Shown piece by piece: positions 24,586 through 31,252 of a DNA stretch of 64,000 bases. The notes beneath the pieces were generated by a model. That model was not told the origin of the DNA, did not search any database, and saw only the letters and a list, made by a program, of their open reading frames with translations. The stretch is from the NCBI GenBank assembly GCA_035546775.1, contig DASZWD010000040.1:64291-128290 (forward strand), given 5' to 3'. Each line of letters starts with the position of its first letter. Position 1 is the first letter of the stretch. The position numbers were made by a program, and so were the translations under genes. The stretch is from Acidimicrobiales bacterium (GTDB taxonomy: Bacteria; Actinomycetota; Acidimicrobiia; Acidimicrobiales; JACCXE01).

Positions 24586-25829
24586 GCGTCGGCGATGCCG
24601 ATTCGCCCGATCGAGTATCCGAGGTCGTTCGTGAACCAGATGTTGCCGTCGGGACCGATGGTGATGCCGCACGGCCGCTCGACGTCGTAGGTGGTGAAGT
24701 CGCCGGCCGGCGTCATGCGGACGATCTTGGTGTCCTCGGTGGTGAACCACAGGTCACCGTTCGGGCTGAACACCATCTGCCAGACGCCGACGTTCGCCGG
24801 CAGGGCGACGTGGCCGAAGTCACCGGTAGGTGTGAGGTAGCCGAGTTCCTGGCTCCCGCCGGGCACGCCGTAGCCAAACCACAGGCGACCGTCAGGGCCC
24901 TTGGCGATCCCGGACGAGACGGTGAAACCGCGGTCGGCGAGGAAGCGTGTGGCTACGCCCGCGGGCGTAATGCGCCAGAGCCCGCCCGTCGTTTCGGTGC
25001 CCCAGATGTTGCCGTCGGCGCCGACGACAAGATCGTGGATCGCGTAGTCACCGACCGCGAACGCGGTGACGTTGCCTGCCGGAGTGAGCCGGATGACGTG
25101 CGAGGCGGTACTCGGATTTGCCACTGACGCACTGGTGCTGAACCACAGCGCGCCATCGGGTCCGACCACCATCGGCGAATAGCTCTCCCATCCGGTGGGA
25201 TACGCCGTCACGTGGCCGTCGGTAGTGATGCGGCCGACCGATGTGCCGTTGGCGTCGGTGAACCACAGCGCGTTGTCCGGCCCCACGACGATGTCGACGG
25301 GAGTCTGGAACGGCGCGGTGAGTTGGAATTCCTTGATGTCACCCGTCGTGGTGATGCGCCCGATTGCGTTCGTGTTCGATTCGGTGAACCAGAGCGCGCC
25401 GTCGGGCCCGGCCACGATGTGCTGCGGGTAGCTGTTCTTGCGGGCCAGCGCGTACTGGACGATCTTCGGGTCGGGCGTGATCGGTGGCCCGTCGTCCAGT
25501 AGGTCGGTCTGCGACGGGTCGTCGACGGAGTCGGTCGTCGTCACCCGCGCGGTGGTCGTCGTGTGCTCGACCCCCGTCGTCGTGGTGGGTAGGTCCGTCG
25601 TGACGGGACCGCCCGAGTCCGGGGCGTCGGTCGAGGGCGTGTCGAGAGCCGCCGGCGTCCGGTGCTTTGGGTGGCGGCTGGCGACGTGGGTGGCGGGGTT
25701 CGCCGCACCGACGATCGTTACGGCGACGAGCCCAGCCAGCACGAGCGTGCCTGCAGCCATTCCTGTCCACCAGCGGGCGCGGCGGAGGGGCGCGACCGTT
25801 CGAAGTTCGTCTACCGGCGCGGACTCCAC
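24582..25829 (-). CDS. Membrane-anchored Vgb-like beta-propeller protein
   Basis: 415 residues. One transmembrane anchor near residue 25-45 (MAAGTLVLAGLVAVTIVGAA), a Thr-rich linker (TDLPTTTTGVEHTTTTARVTT) and then seven repeats of the virginiamycin-B-lyase-like type: AGPDGALWFTESNTNAIGRIT, VGPDNALWFTDANGTSVGRIT, VGPDGALWFSTSA and so on to IGPDGNIWFTNDLGYSIGRI. The domain faces outside. The lyase activity of true Vgb needs specific His residues that cannot be verified here, so this is more likely a binding or structural propeller. Start is GTG 25829. Confidence 0.8.
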   Translation of the reverse strand: MESAPVDELRTVAPLRRARWWTGMAAGTLVLAGLVAVTIVGAANPATHVASRHPKHRTPAALDTPSTDAPDSGGPVTTDLPTTTTGVEHTTTTARVTTTDSVDDPSQTDLLDDGPPITPDPKIVQYALARKNSYPQHIVAGPDGALWFTESNTNAIGRITTTGDIKEFQLTAPFQTPVDIVVGPDNALWFTDANGTSVGRITTDGHVTAYPTGWESYSPMVVGPDGALWFSTSASVANPSTASHVIRLTPAGNVTAFAVGDYAIHDLVVGADGNIWGTETTGGLWRITPAGVATRFLADRGFTVSSGIAKGPDGRLWFGYGVPGGSQELGYLTPTGDFGHVALPANVGVWQMVFSPNGDLWFTTEDTKIVRMTPAGDFTTYDVERPCGITIGPDGNIWFTNDLGYSIGRIGIADA

Positions 25830-25884
25830 GCATCCCTATCGGCAGCAAAACCCAACGAGTTGAGTATTCGGCGGCCCTGGTCGG

Positions 25885-26565
25885 CTAGCTCGGCGGGACG
25901 CCGCCACGGATGCGGCGGATGATGAGCGCGACTGCGGTGCCGACCGCGCCGAGGCCGACGATGAGCGCCGCCACCAGCCCGGCACTGGTGCCGCTGTCGC
26001 CGCCCTGACCGAGCGCCCGCGTCGTCTCCGTGGTGAAGACGGTTGTCGTCGGTTCCGAAGACGTCGTCGACCCGTCGAAAAAGCCGCCGAGGTTGTCGGT
26101 GGTGGTCGTGGTGGCGACGGTCGTGGTGGTCGTCGTCGGCTGCTTGGTGGTCGTCGTCGCCGGAACGGTCGTGGTCGTGGTCGACGCTGTCGTGGTCGTG
26201 GCGGGACCCGCCGTCACGGTGATCGTGCCCTTCATCTGCGGGCCGTGGATCTTGCAGTGGTACGGGTACACGCCCGGTGTGTTGAAGGTGATGATGAGGT
26301 CGGAGCCGTTGGCGTCGAGCACCTCGTCGAAGCTCGTGCCGTCGTCGGACGTGACGGTGTGGTTCACCGTGTCGCAGTTGTGCCACGTGACGGAGTCACC
26401 GGCGTGGATGCTCGTGTCCTCACCCGGACTCGTCGAGCAGCCGCCGCCGTCGTTGAACGTCTTGCCGGCCGCGTGCACGTCGGCGTTCGCCGCCCGCGCG
26501 GGCGCGGCGAACGTGAACAGCCCCGCCGCGGCGAACAGCGTCGCCGCCAGAATCAGTCGCTTCAT
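25885..26565 (-). CDS. Membrane-anchored cupredoxin (plastocyanin-like)
   Basis: 226 residues from ATG 26565; the open frame upstream is Arg-rich and not used. Signal peptide (APARA-A, cut near 25), then a blue-copper domain with all four ligands: His69 (VNHTVTS), Cys104, His107 and Met111 (YPYHCKIHGPQMKG). Cys43 and Cys64 may pair. A long Thr-rich linker (residues about 120-190) leads to a C-terminal helix (GLVAALIVGLGAVGTAVAL) and a basic tail, so the copper domain is tethered outside. It is translationally coupled (ATGA) to the small gene upstream. Confidence 0.88.
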   Translation of the reverse strand: MKRLILAATLFAAAGLFTFAAPARAANADVHAAGKTFNDGGGCSTSPGEDTSIHAGDSVTWHNCDTVNHTVTSDDGTSFDEVLDANGSDLIITFNTPGVYPYHCKIHGPQMKGTITVTAGPATTTTASTTTTTVPATTTTKQPTTTTTTVATTTTTDNLGGFFDGSTTSSEPTTTVFTTETTRALGQGGDSGTSAGLVAALIVGLGAVGTAVALIIRRIRGGVPPS

Positions 26566-26723
26566 ACCGCCGGCGGTTTGTTCGCCTCGTTCTGATCCGT
26601 CATCACTTTGCGCACGGCGCCGGCGATGGCCGCGACCATCGAGATGCGCCGCACCCACTTGAACAGCGTGCGGAGCTTCGACTTCTGCTTCGGCTCAGCG
26701 TCCTTGTTCTTGTCCTTGGCCAC
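26562..26723 (-). CDS. Small basic protein coupled to the cupredoxin gene
   Basis: 53 residues: a Lys/Asp/Glu-rich start (MAKDKNKDAEPKQKSK), a basic amphipathic segment (LFKWVRRISMVAAIAGAV) and a polar tail. Its TGA overlaps the cupredoxin ATG. GTG 26723 is favoured over GTG 26732 because a TATTGT box is seven bases before it. It may be a peripheral or single-helix membrane peptide. No family is recognised. Confidence 0.6.
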   Translation of the reverse strand: MAKDKNKDAEPKQKSKLRTLFKWVRRISMVAAIAGAVRKVMTDQNEANKPPAV

Positions 26724-26730
26724 GCCGCGC

Positions 26731-26736
26731 ACAATA
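26731..26736 (-). promoter_or_regulatory. -10 box for the small gene-cupredoxin operon
   Basis: TATTGT on the minus strand, seven bases from GTG 26723, with no Shine-Dalgarno. Confidence 0.5.
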
Positions 26737-26752
26737 CGCCGCTCGGCGACGC

Positions 26753-27517
26753 CTAGGACTTCGGACCGATGAACGTGTCGAGCATGGCGACTGAATCACG
26801 CTTGGCCACCGACAGGCAGTTCCAGTTGTTCTGCCGCCACTCGACCCCGAGCAGGTCGAAACCCCAGGCACACAGCATGAGGATGTCGGTCGACACGTTG
26901 TTGAAGAAGTAGCGCGGATATGAGTAGCGCTTCCCTCGAACGACGACGTTGTTGATCGCTCGGCAGCCATCGCTGTGGATCAGGGCAGCGACAAATTCAC
27001 GTGGGTGCGCCTCGACCAATTCTCGTTGCCAGCTCGTTAGTTCGATCACCCGTTCATGTTTTCTGCCCGGTCCGTATTGCGGGAACAGGCACGGAAGATG
27101 CTTCGAATGAACGATGACCTCGCCACACCCGATCGATTGAACGAAACCAACCTTCTTGCCTGGCAGCACCGATTGGATCGATTCGACGCACCGCTGCCTA
27201 ATGCCGGGATACGCGTCCGCGGTGGCGATCCGAAGCTTGAAGACCCCGCGGGGTCCGATGGGGTGGATGTAGCCGTCTCCAAGGTATTGCCCGAGGAGGT
27301 ACACATATTCCGCTGGCGGCGCTCCGCGCACGAGTTGACACTGGTCGGCGTCGTGGGGCGCATGCGCTGCGCGCGTCGCGAAGGCGTCGAGAGGTTGCAC
27401 AAACCAGCTGCGGATCGCCATCCGGCTGACGCCCAATACGCCAGAGATCTGCGAAACGTTGAGACCCTCGTCATGGAGGCGAAATGCTTCCTGCACCGTT
27501 TCGAACGACTTGGTCAT
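26753..27517 (-). CDS. HTH plus LAGLIDADG-like protein (domesticated homing endonuclease or regulator)
   Basis: 254 residues. The N-terminus has a resolvase/AsnC-like HTH (FRLHDEGLNVSQISGVLGVSRMAIRSWF, residues about 12-39). Two LAGLIDADG-type helices follow at a one-hundred-residue interval: YLLGQYLGDGYI with Asp81 and EFVAALIHSDGC with Asp183, both acidic residues intact. This architecture is known from free-standing actinobacterial proteins often labelled transcriptional regulators; nuclease activity is not established. By eye the gene is less GC-rich than its neighbours, and it stands next to tRNA-Leu, both signs of acquisition. A LexA-like box abuts its -10 element. Confidence 0.8.
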   Translation of the reverse strand: MTKSFETVQEAFRLHDEGLNVSQISGVLGVSRMAIRSWFVQPLDAFATRAAHAPHDADQCQLVRGAPPAEYVYLLGQYLGDGYIHPIGPRGVFKLRIATADAYPGIRQRCVESIQSVLPGKKVGFVQSIGCGEVIVHSKHLPCLFPQYGPGRKHERVIELTSWQRELVEAHPREFVAALIHSDGCRAINNVVVRGKRYSYPRYFFNNVSTDILMLCAWGFDLLGVEWRQNNWNCLSVAKRDSVAMLDTFIGPKS

Positions 27518-27524
27518 GTTTCCG

Positions 27525-27530
27525 ACCCTA
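27525..27530 (-). promoter_or_regulatory. -10 box for the HTH-LAGLIDADG gene (leaderless)
   Basis: TAGGGT on the minus strand, seven bases from ATG 27517, directly adjoining the LexA-like operator. Confidence 0.5.
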
Positions 27531-27546
27531 TCGAACGTGTGTTCGT
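27531..27546 (-). promoter_or_regulatory. LexA-like SOS box
   Basis: TCGAACGTGTGTTCGT on the + strand matches 11 of the 12 fixed positions of the actinobacterial/Gram-positive LexA operator TCGAAC-N4-GTTCGA. It touches the -10 box of the HTH-LAGLIDADG gene, where a bound repressor would block transcription. Binding is inferred from the match only. Confidence 0.55.
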
Positions 27547-27564
27547 CTGCCTAGAGGCAAAATC

Positions 27565-27652
27565 TGGTGCCCGAGGCGGGGATCGAACCCGCACGCCCTT
27601 ACGGACCAATGGGTTTGAGCCATTGACGTCTGCCTAGTTCCGTCACTCGGGC
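27565..27652 (-). tRNA. tRNA-Leu (anticodon CAA)
   Basis: 88 bases including an encoded CCA. The acceptor arms GCCCGAG/CTCGGGC pair fully, the anticodon stem AATGG/CCATT encloses loop CTCAAAC with anticodon CAA (reads UUG), a long variable arm (around GGTCCGTAAGGGC) marks a class II tRNA, and the T arm is GCGGGTTCGATCCCCGC. It is transcribed toward the HTH-LAGLIDADG gene. Confidence 0.95.
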
Positions 27653-27712
27653 TGAGTGCGTTGCGACGTTACTCCGACAGGCGCTCTCGGTTGAGCCGGA
27701 AAAGCCGGGCCG

Positions 27713-28195
27713 TCAGTCGTTCTTGTGCTTGGCGCCGTGCAGGATGACGAAGTCTTGCAGCGCGTGGGTGTCGACGCCGTCGCAGCGTTGCATGTAGAGC
27801 CACGCAGTGGCGACCACCTTCGACGGCAGGTCACGTCCGGGCGCCACCGTCACGTGGTCGTACTGGCGTGCCAGCGACCGCAGCGACGCGCGCTGCGACG
27901 ACGAGATGGCGCCGTACTGGATGAGCACCTGGCCGCCTTCGAGCGCGGCGACCTGCACCGGCTTGTCGAGCGGCGTGGTGAGGACCGCGTCCGGCAGCGG
28001 GCTCGGACGATGCGCGCCCGAGGTCGGCGGGTTGGTGTTGTACACCGGCTCGGGCGCGCCGGGCAGGAGGTGCTGCGACGACAGCGGGTCGATCGGTTCG
28101 GCCACGGCGGTGTCGCAGGTGGACGCGCCGCGGTGGCACGCCGGCAGCGCCAGCACGCCCAGCGCCGCGACTGTTACGAGGAGAAACCACCGCAT
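27713..28195 (-). CDS. DUF3105 lipoprotein
   Basis: 160 residues from ATG 28195. Signal peptide with lipobox LALPAC, then the DUF3105 signature YNTNPPTSGAHRPSPLPDAV and the conserved downstream parts EGGQVLIQYG and VATAWLYMQRCDGVD. The family is extracellular and uncharacterised. Two Cys in the mature region (STCDT, QRCDG) could pair. A -10 box six bases upstream indicates a leaderless transcript. Confidence 0.85.
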   Translation of the reverse strand: MRWFLLVTVAALGVLALPACHRGASTCDTAVAEPIDPLSSQHLLPGAPEPVYNTNPPTSGAHRPSPLPDAVLTTPLDKPVQVAALEGGQVLIQYGAISSSQRASLRSLARQYDHVTVAPGRDLPSKVVATAWLYMQRCDGVDTHALQDFVILHGAKHKND

Positions 28196-28201
28196 CGGGC
28201 C

Positions 28202-28211
28202 ACCGTAGACT
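28202..28211. promoter_or_regulatory. Back-to-back -10 boxes sharing one TA
   Basis: ACCGTAGACT holds minus-strand TACGGT (28202-28207, six bases from ATG 28195) and plus-strand TAGACT (28206-28211, nine bases from ATG 28221), sharing the TA at 28206-28207. The whole divergent gap is 25 bases, so both messages should be leaderless. Confidence 0.5.
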
Positions 28212-28220
28212 TGTCCGGCC

Positions 28221-28499
28221 ATGTCGCGGTCACTCGTCGAGCGTCGTCTTTCCGACGTCACCAGGCGCTTGCGCAAGGCGCGCGAGGAGCTCACCGTCAT
28301 CGAGGAACAGCGCGCCCACTTCGCCGAAACCGCCGACGACCTCCGCATTCGCGCCCTCGTGGCCGAGACGCCGGGGGCCGAAAAGGAGTACCGCGAGGCC
28401 CAGAAACACGTCGACGCGATGGACCGCAGCCGGAACGAACTCGCAAAGCACATCGCCGATTTGCAACGATCTCAAGACGAGCTGCTCTCGCGGCTCTAA
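28221..28499 (+). CDS. Coiled-coil protein, unknown function
   Basis: 92 residues, nearly all helix with heptad repeats: VERRLSDVTRRLRKAREELTVIEEQRAHFAE, a short break at VAETPGAEK and EYREAQKHVDAMDRSRNELAKHIADLQRSQDELLSRL. It has the look of an antiparallel coiled coil, cytoplasmic. It lies 17 bases upstream of the ANTAR regulator, which has its own Shine-Dalgarno, so the two are likely co-transcribed. This pairing suggests a partner role, which is inference. Confidence 0.75.
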   Translation: MSRSLVERRLSDVTRRLRKAREELTVIEEQRAHFAETADDLRIRALVAETPGAEKEYREAQKHVDAMDRSRNELAKHIADLQRSQDELLSRL

Positions 28500-28516
28500 C
28501 GAATCAAGGAGCCCGG

Positions 28517-29101
28517 TTGCCCATTCGCGTGGTTGTCGCCGAAGACGAAGCCATCATCCGCCTCGATCTCAAGGAAACCCTCGAAGAAGAGGGGTACGAA
28601 GTCGTGGGCGAAACGGGGCGCGGCGACGAAGCCGTTCAGCTTGTCCGGGAGCTCAAGCCCGACCTCGCCATCCTCGACGTGCGTATGCCGGGGCTCGACG
28701 GTCTATCGGCCGCGCGCGAGATCACCGGCGAGCGTCTCGCGGCGGTGCTCGTGCTCACGGCCTACAGCCAGCGCAACCTGATCGAGGAGGCGCGCGACGC
28801 CGGCGCGCTGGCCTACGTCGTCAAGCCCTTCCAGCGCAGCGAACTCATTCCGGCCATCGAAGTGGCGCTCGGTCGTCACCGCGAGATGCGCGCCATCGAA
28901 GACGAAGTGTCGAGCCTCGAAGAGCAGCTCGAGACGCGCAAGATCACCGACCGCGCCAAGGGCAAGCTGATGGACGACTTCGGCCTGCGCGAGATGGACG
29001 CCTGGAACTTCATCCAGAAGACGGCCATGCAGACGCGGCGCAAGAAGCGCGACGTCGCCCAGGACATCCTCGACGGCGCGCTAGTCCCGCCGGCGGAGTA
29101 G
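28517..29101 (+). CDS. pdtaR: ANTAR-domain response regulator (PdtaR-like)
   Basis: 194 residues from TTG 28517, supported by CAAGGAG five bases upstream. Receiver domain with the acidic pair in VVVAEDEA, phosphoacceptor Asp54 (LAILDVRMPG), LTAYS and VVKPF; then a linker coiled coil and a C-terminal ANTAR domain (RAKGKLMDDFGLREMDAWNFIQKTAMQTRRK) that binds paired RNA hairpins to prevent termination. The actinobacterial PdtaS/PdtaR system is the closest known parallel. No histidine kinase is adjacent. Its 3' end overlaps the convergent SpoU gene by 21 bases. Confidence 0.93.
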   Translation: MPIRVVVAEDEAIIRLDLKETLEEEGYEVVGETGRGDEAVQLVRELKPDLAILDVRMPGLDGLSAAREITGERLAAVLVLTAYSQRNLIEEARDAGALAYVVKPFQRSELIPAIEVALGRHREMRAIEDEVSSLEEQLETRKITDRAKGKLMDDFGLREMDAWNFIQKTAMQTRRKKRDVAQDILDGALVPPAE

Positions 29102-29782
29102 CGCCAGGGCGACGGCCGCCGCCGTCGCGACGTTGAGCGAGTCGACGCCCTTGGCCATCGGTATGGCAGCGCGCACGTCGGCGGCGTGCAGCAACGCGTC
29201 GGACAACCCGTTGCCTTCGTTGCCGACGAACAGCGCGACGCGGGAGGCGCGCACGTCGGCGACGTCGACATCGGCGTCGGGCGTGAGGGCGACCGTGGTG
29301 AAGCCGTCGAGCGGCGGGATCGGTCCGCGGGCGAAGGGCACGCGCAGCGCGTGGCCCATCGAGACGCGGATGACGCGGCGGCTCAACGCGTCGCACGTCG
29401 TCGGGTCGAGGATGACGCCGTCGACGCCGAACGCCGCCGCGTTGCGGAACAGCGCGCCGAGGTTCTCCGGATCGTTGACGCACTCGACGACCAGCAGCGT
29501 GCGCGCCTCGCGGGTGACGTCGTCGATCGTGCGCGGCTCGCCCCGGCGGGCGCACGCGGCCATGCCGCGATGCATGTTGAAGCCGACGGTGTCGTCGATG
29601 ACCGCTTGCGACGCGACGATCACGTCTCCGGGGAAGACGGCCACGAGCGGGTCCTGCGCCAGTCGTTCCGCCACGAGCAACGACACGGGCTCGTAGGGCG
29701 AGTCGAGCAACACCTCGATGCTCAGCCGCCCCTCGACGATGCACAGGCCGTCGGTGCGCGCGTCGCTGGCGTACATGCCCAC
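29081..29782 (-). CDS. SpoU/TrmH-family RNA 2'-O-methyltransferase
   Basis: 233 residues from GTG 29782. The three SPOUT-knot motifs are present: ECVNDPENLGALFRNAAAFGVDGV, FVGNEGNGLSD and SLNVATAAAVALAL. Target rRNA or tRNA is unknown. Codons just upstream of the GTG would read DPRLAPYVG, a family-like N-terminus, but the only possible initiation codon there is a CTG (29812), so the true start may be non-canonical. It follows mntR by 19 bases in one operon. Confidence 0.88.
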   Translation of the reverse strand: MGMYASDARTDGLCIVEGRLSIEVLLDSPYEPVSLLVAERLAQDPLVAVFPGDVIVASQAVIDDTVGFNMHRGMAACARRGEPRTIDDVTREARTLLVVECVNDPENLGALFRNAAAFGVDGVILDPTTCDALSRRVIRVSMGHALRVPFARGPIPPLDGFTTVALTPDADVDVADVRASRVALFVGNEGNGLSDALLHAADVRAAIPMAKGVDSLNVATAAAVALALLRRRD

Positions 29783-29801
29783 GTAGGGCGCCAGGCGGGG
29801 G

Positions 29802-30461
29802 TCAGTCGGCAGAGACGTAGATCTGCGACGTCAGCGCCGCGCCCAACGACACCGGCGCGCCTTCGACTTCGATGGTGAGCGTCCCGTCGGGCGCCCGCGC
29901 CGTGATGGTGGCATCCGCACCGGGCCGCAGGTTGGCGGCGTCGAGGTAGGCGAGTGCCTCGCTGTCGATCTCGATGCGCTCGGTCACTCGCGTCAAACGC
30001 GCCGTGGTGCCGACGTCGCACGTCGACAGCGGCCGCTGGGCGGCCCCGTTCGGCTTGGTGCCGGGGATCGGGTTGCCGTGCGGGCACGTGGTGGGATCGC
30101 CGAGCAGCACGACGAGGCGTTCTTCGACTTCGTCGGAGATGACGTGTTCCCAGCGGCACGCTTCGAGGTGGCTGCGCGACCACGGCAGGCCGATGATGTC
30201 GGTGAGCAGTCGTTCGGCGAGCCGGTGCTTGCGCACGACGCTCTCGGCGCGCTCGCGGCCCGACGCCGTCAACGCGATGCTGCGGCCGCTGATGGTGATG
30301 AAGCCCTCGTCGCGCAGGCGATGGATCATCTCCGACACCGACGCCGCGGTGTGCTCGAGGCGTTCGGCCAGGCGCGCCTGGATGACCGGAATGCCTTCTT
30401 CCTCGAGTTCGCAGATCGCTTCGAGGTACTCCTCGATCGGCGGGTGAAAGCCGTCGGACAC
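29802..30461 (-). CDS. DtxR/MntR-family metal-dependent regulator
   Basis: 219 residues with the full three-part layout: winged helix (PPIEEYLEAICELEEEGIPVIQARLAERLEHTAASVSEMIHRL), dimerisation/metal region (LLTDIIGLPWSRSHLEACRWEHVISDEVEERL, then CPHGNPIPG) and a C-terminal SH3-like FeoA domain. WEHVISDEVE and CPHGNPIP carry the usual metal ligands (His, Glu, Cys). It could sense Mn or Fe; the length and the SH3 domain favour the IdeR/DtxR side. GTG start. Regulated genes are not evident here. Confidence 0.9.
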   Translation of the reverse strand: MSDGFHPPIEEYLEAICELEEEGIPVIQARLAERLEHTAASVSEMIHRLRDEGFITISGRSIALTASGRERAESVVRKHRLAERLLTDIIGLPWSRSHLEACRWEHVISDEVEERLVVLLGDPTTCPHGNPIPGTKPNGAAQRPLSTCDVGTTARLTRVTERIEIDSEALAYLDAANLRPGADATITARAPDGTLTIEVEGAPVSLGAALTSQIYVSAD

Positions 30462-30470
30462 GCAGCCAGG

Positions 30471-31226
30471 CTACCCGTAGGCGGCGACGGCCTTGAGCGT
30501 GGCTTCCGCCAACTCGGGGCGCACGATGAGCAGGTCGGGCAGCCAGGTCGACTCGCGTCCGTATTGCAGGGGCGAGCCGTCGACGCGCGAACAGTGCAGG
30601 CCCGCCGCCAGCGCGACGGCGACGGGCGCGGCCGAGTCCCACTCGTACTGCCCGCCGGTGTGCACGTACACGTCGGCCTCGCCGCGCACGACGGCCATCG
30701 CCTTGGCACCGGCGGAACCCATGGCCAGCAACTCACCGCCGAGGGCATCGGCCACCGCCTGGGCGGCGGCGGGCGGACGTGTCCGGCTCACGACGACGAT
30801 CGGGGCGCGCCCGCCGTTGTCGGGTACGACGGGCGGCTCGGCGGTGTGCAGCGTCAAATCCATGCCGGGCAGCGCCACGGCCCCGGCGACCGCCTCGCCG
30901 CCGACGACGAGCGCCACGTGCACCGCCCAGTCGGTGCGACCGGCTTCGCCGAACTCGCGGGTGCCATCGAGCGGGTCGATGATCCACAGCCGCTCGGCGT
31001 TGACCCGGTCGGGATCGGCGGCCGCCTCCTCGGACAGCACGGCGTCGTTGGGGCGGCGCTGCGCCAGTTGACCCGTCAGCCACAGGTGCGACGCGGCGTC
31101 GCCCGCGTCCTTCACCTCGGCGGGGGAGTCGCCCTCGGCGAGGCGTTGCCGCAGGTCGAGGAGGATGCGGCCGGCGCCGGTGGCGAGCTCAGCGGCGAGG
31201 AGATGGTCGGTGGCGTCTACGAGCAT
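30471..31226 (-). CDS. cysQ: CysQ-like 3'(2'),5'-bisphosphate nucleotidase / inositol-phosphatase family
   Basis: 251 residues, Mg2+-dependent phosphatase fold. Motifs: VLSEEAAADPDR (metal Glu), WIIDPLDGTREF (the DPxDGT metal motif), and GGQYEWDSAAPVAVALAAG (WD motif). Members hydrolyse PAP or inositol monophosphate. The first gene of a three-gene operon with mntR and the SpoU methylase. Start ATG 31226 is nine bases from a minus-strand TACGCT, so the message is probably leaderless. Confidence 0.88.
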   Translation of the reverse strand: MLVDATDHLLAAELATGAGRILLDLRQRLAEGDSPAEVKDAGDAASHLWLTGQLAQRRPNDAVLSEEAAADPDRVNAERLWIIDPLDGTREFGEAGRTDWAVHVALVVGGEAVAGAVALPGMDLTLHTAEPPVVPDNGGRAPIVVVSRTRPPAAAQAVADALGGELLAMGSAGAKAMAVVRGEADVYVHTGGQYEWDSAAPVAVALAAGLHCSRVDGSPLQYGRESTWLPDLLIVRPELAEATLKAVAAYG

Positions 31227-31235
31227 GACACTCGC

Positions 31236-31245
31236 AGCGTAATTT
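31236..31245. promoter_or_regulatory. Back-to-back -10 boxes between cysQ and polA, sharing one TA
   Basis: AGCGTAATTT holds minus-strand TACGCT (31236-31241, nine bases from ATG 31226) and plus-strand TAATTT (31240-31245, seven bases from ATG 31253), sharing TA at 31240-31241. The divergent gap is only 26 bases. Confidence 0.55.
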
Positions 31246-31252
31246 GGGACCG

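Noticed and set aside
27056-27637. 193-codon + strand frame over the HTH-LAGLIDADG gene and tRNA
   Set aside because: No family resemblance; it crosses the tRNA-Leu gene, while the minus strand has HTH and two LAGLIDADG helices.
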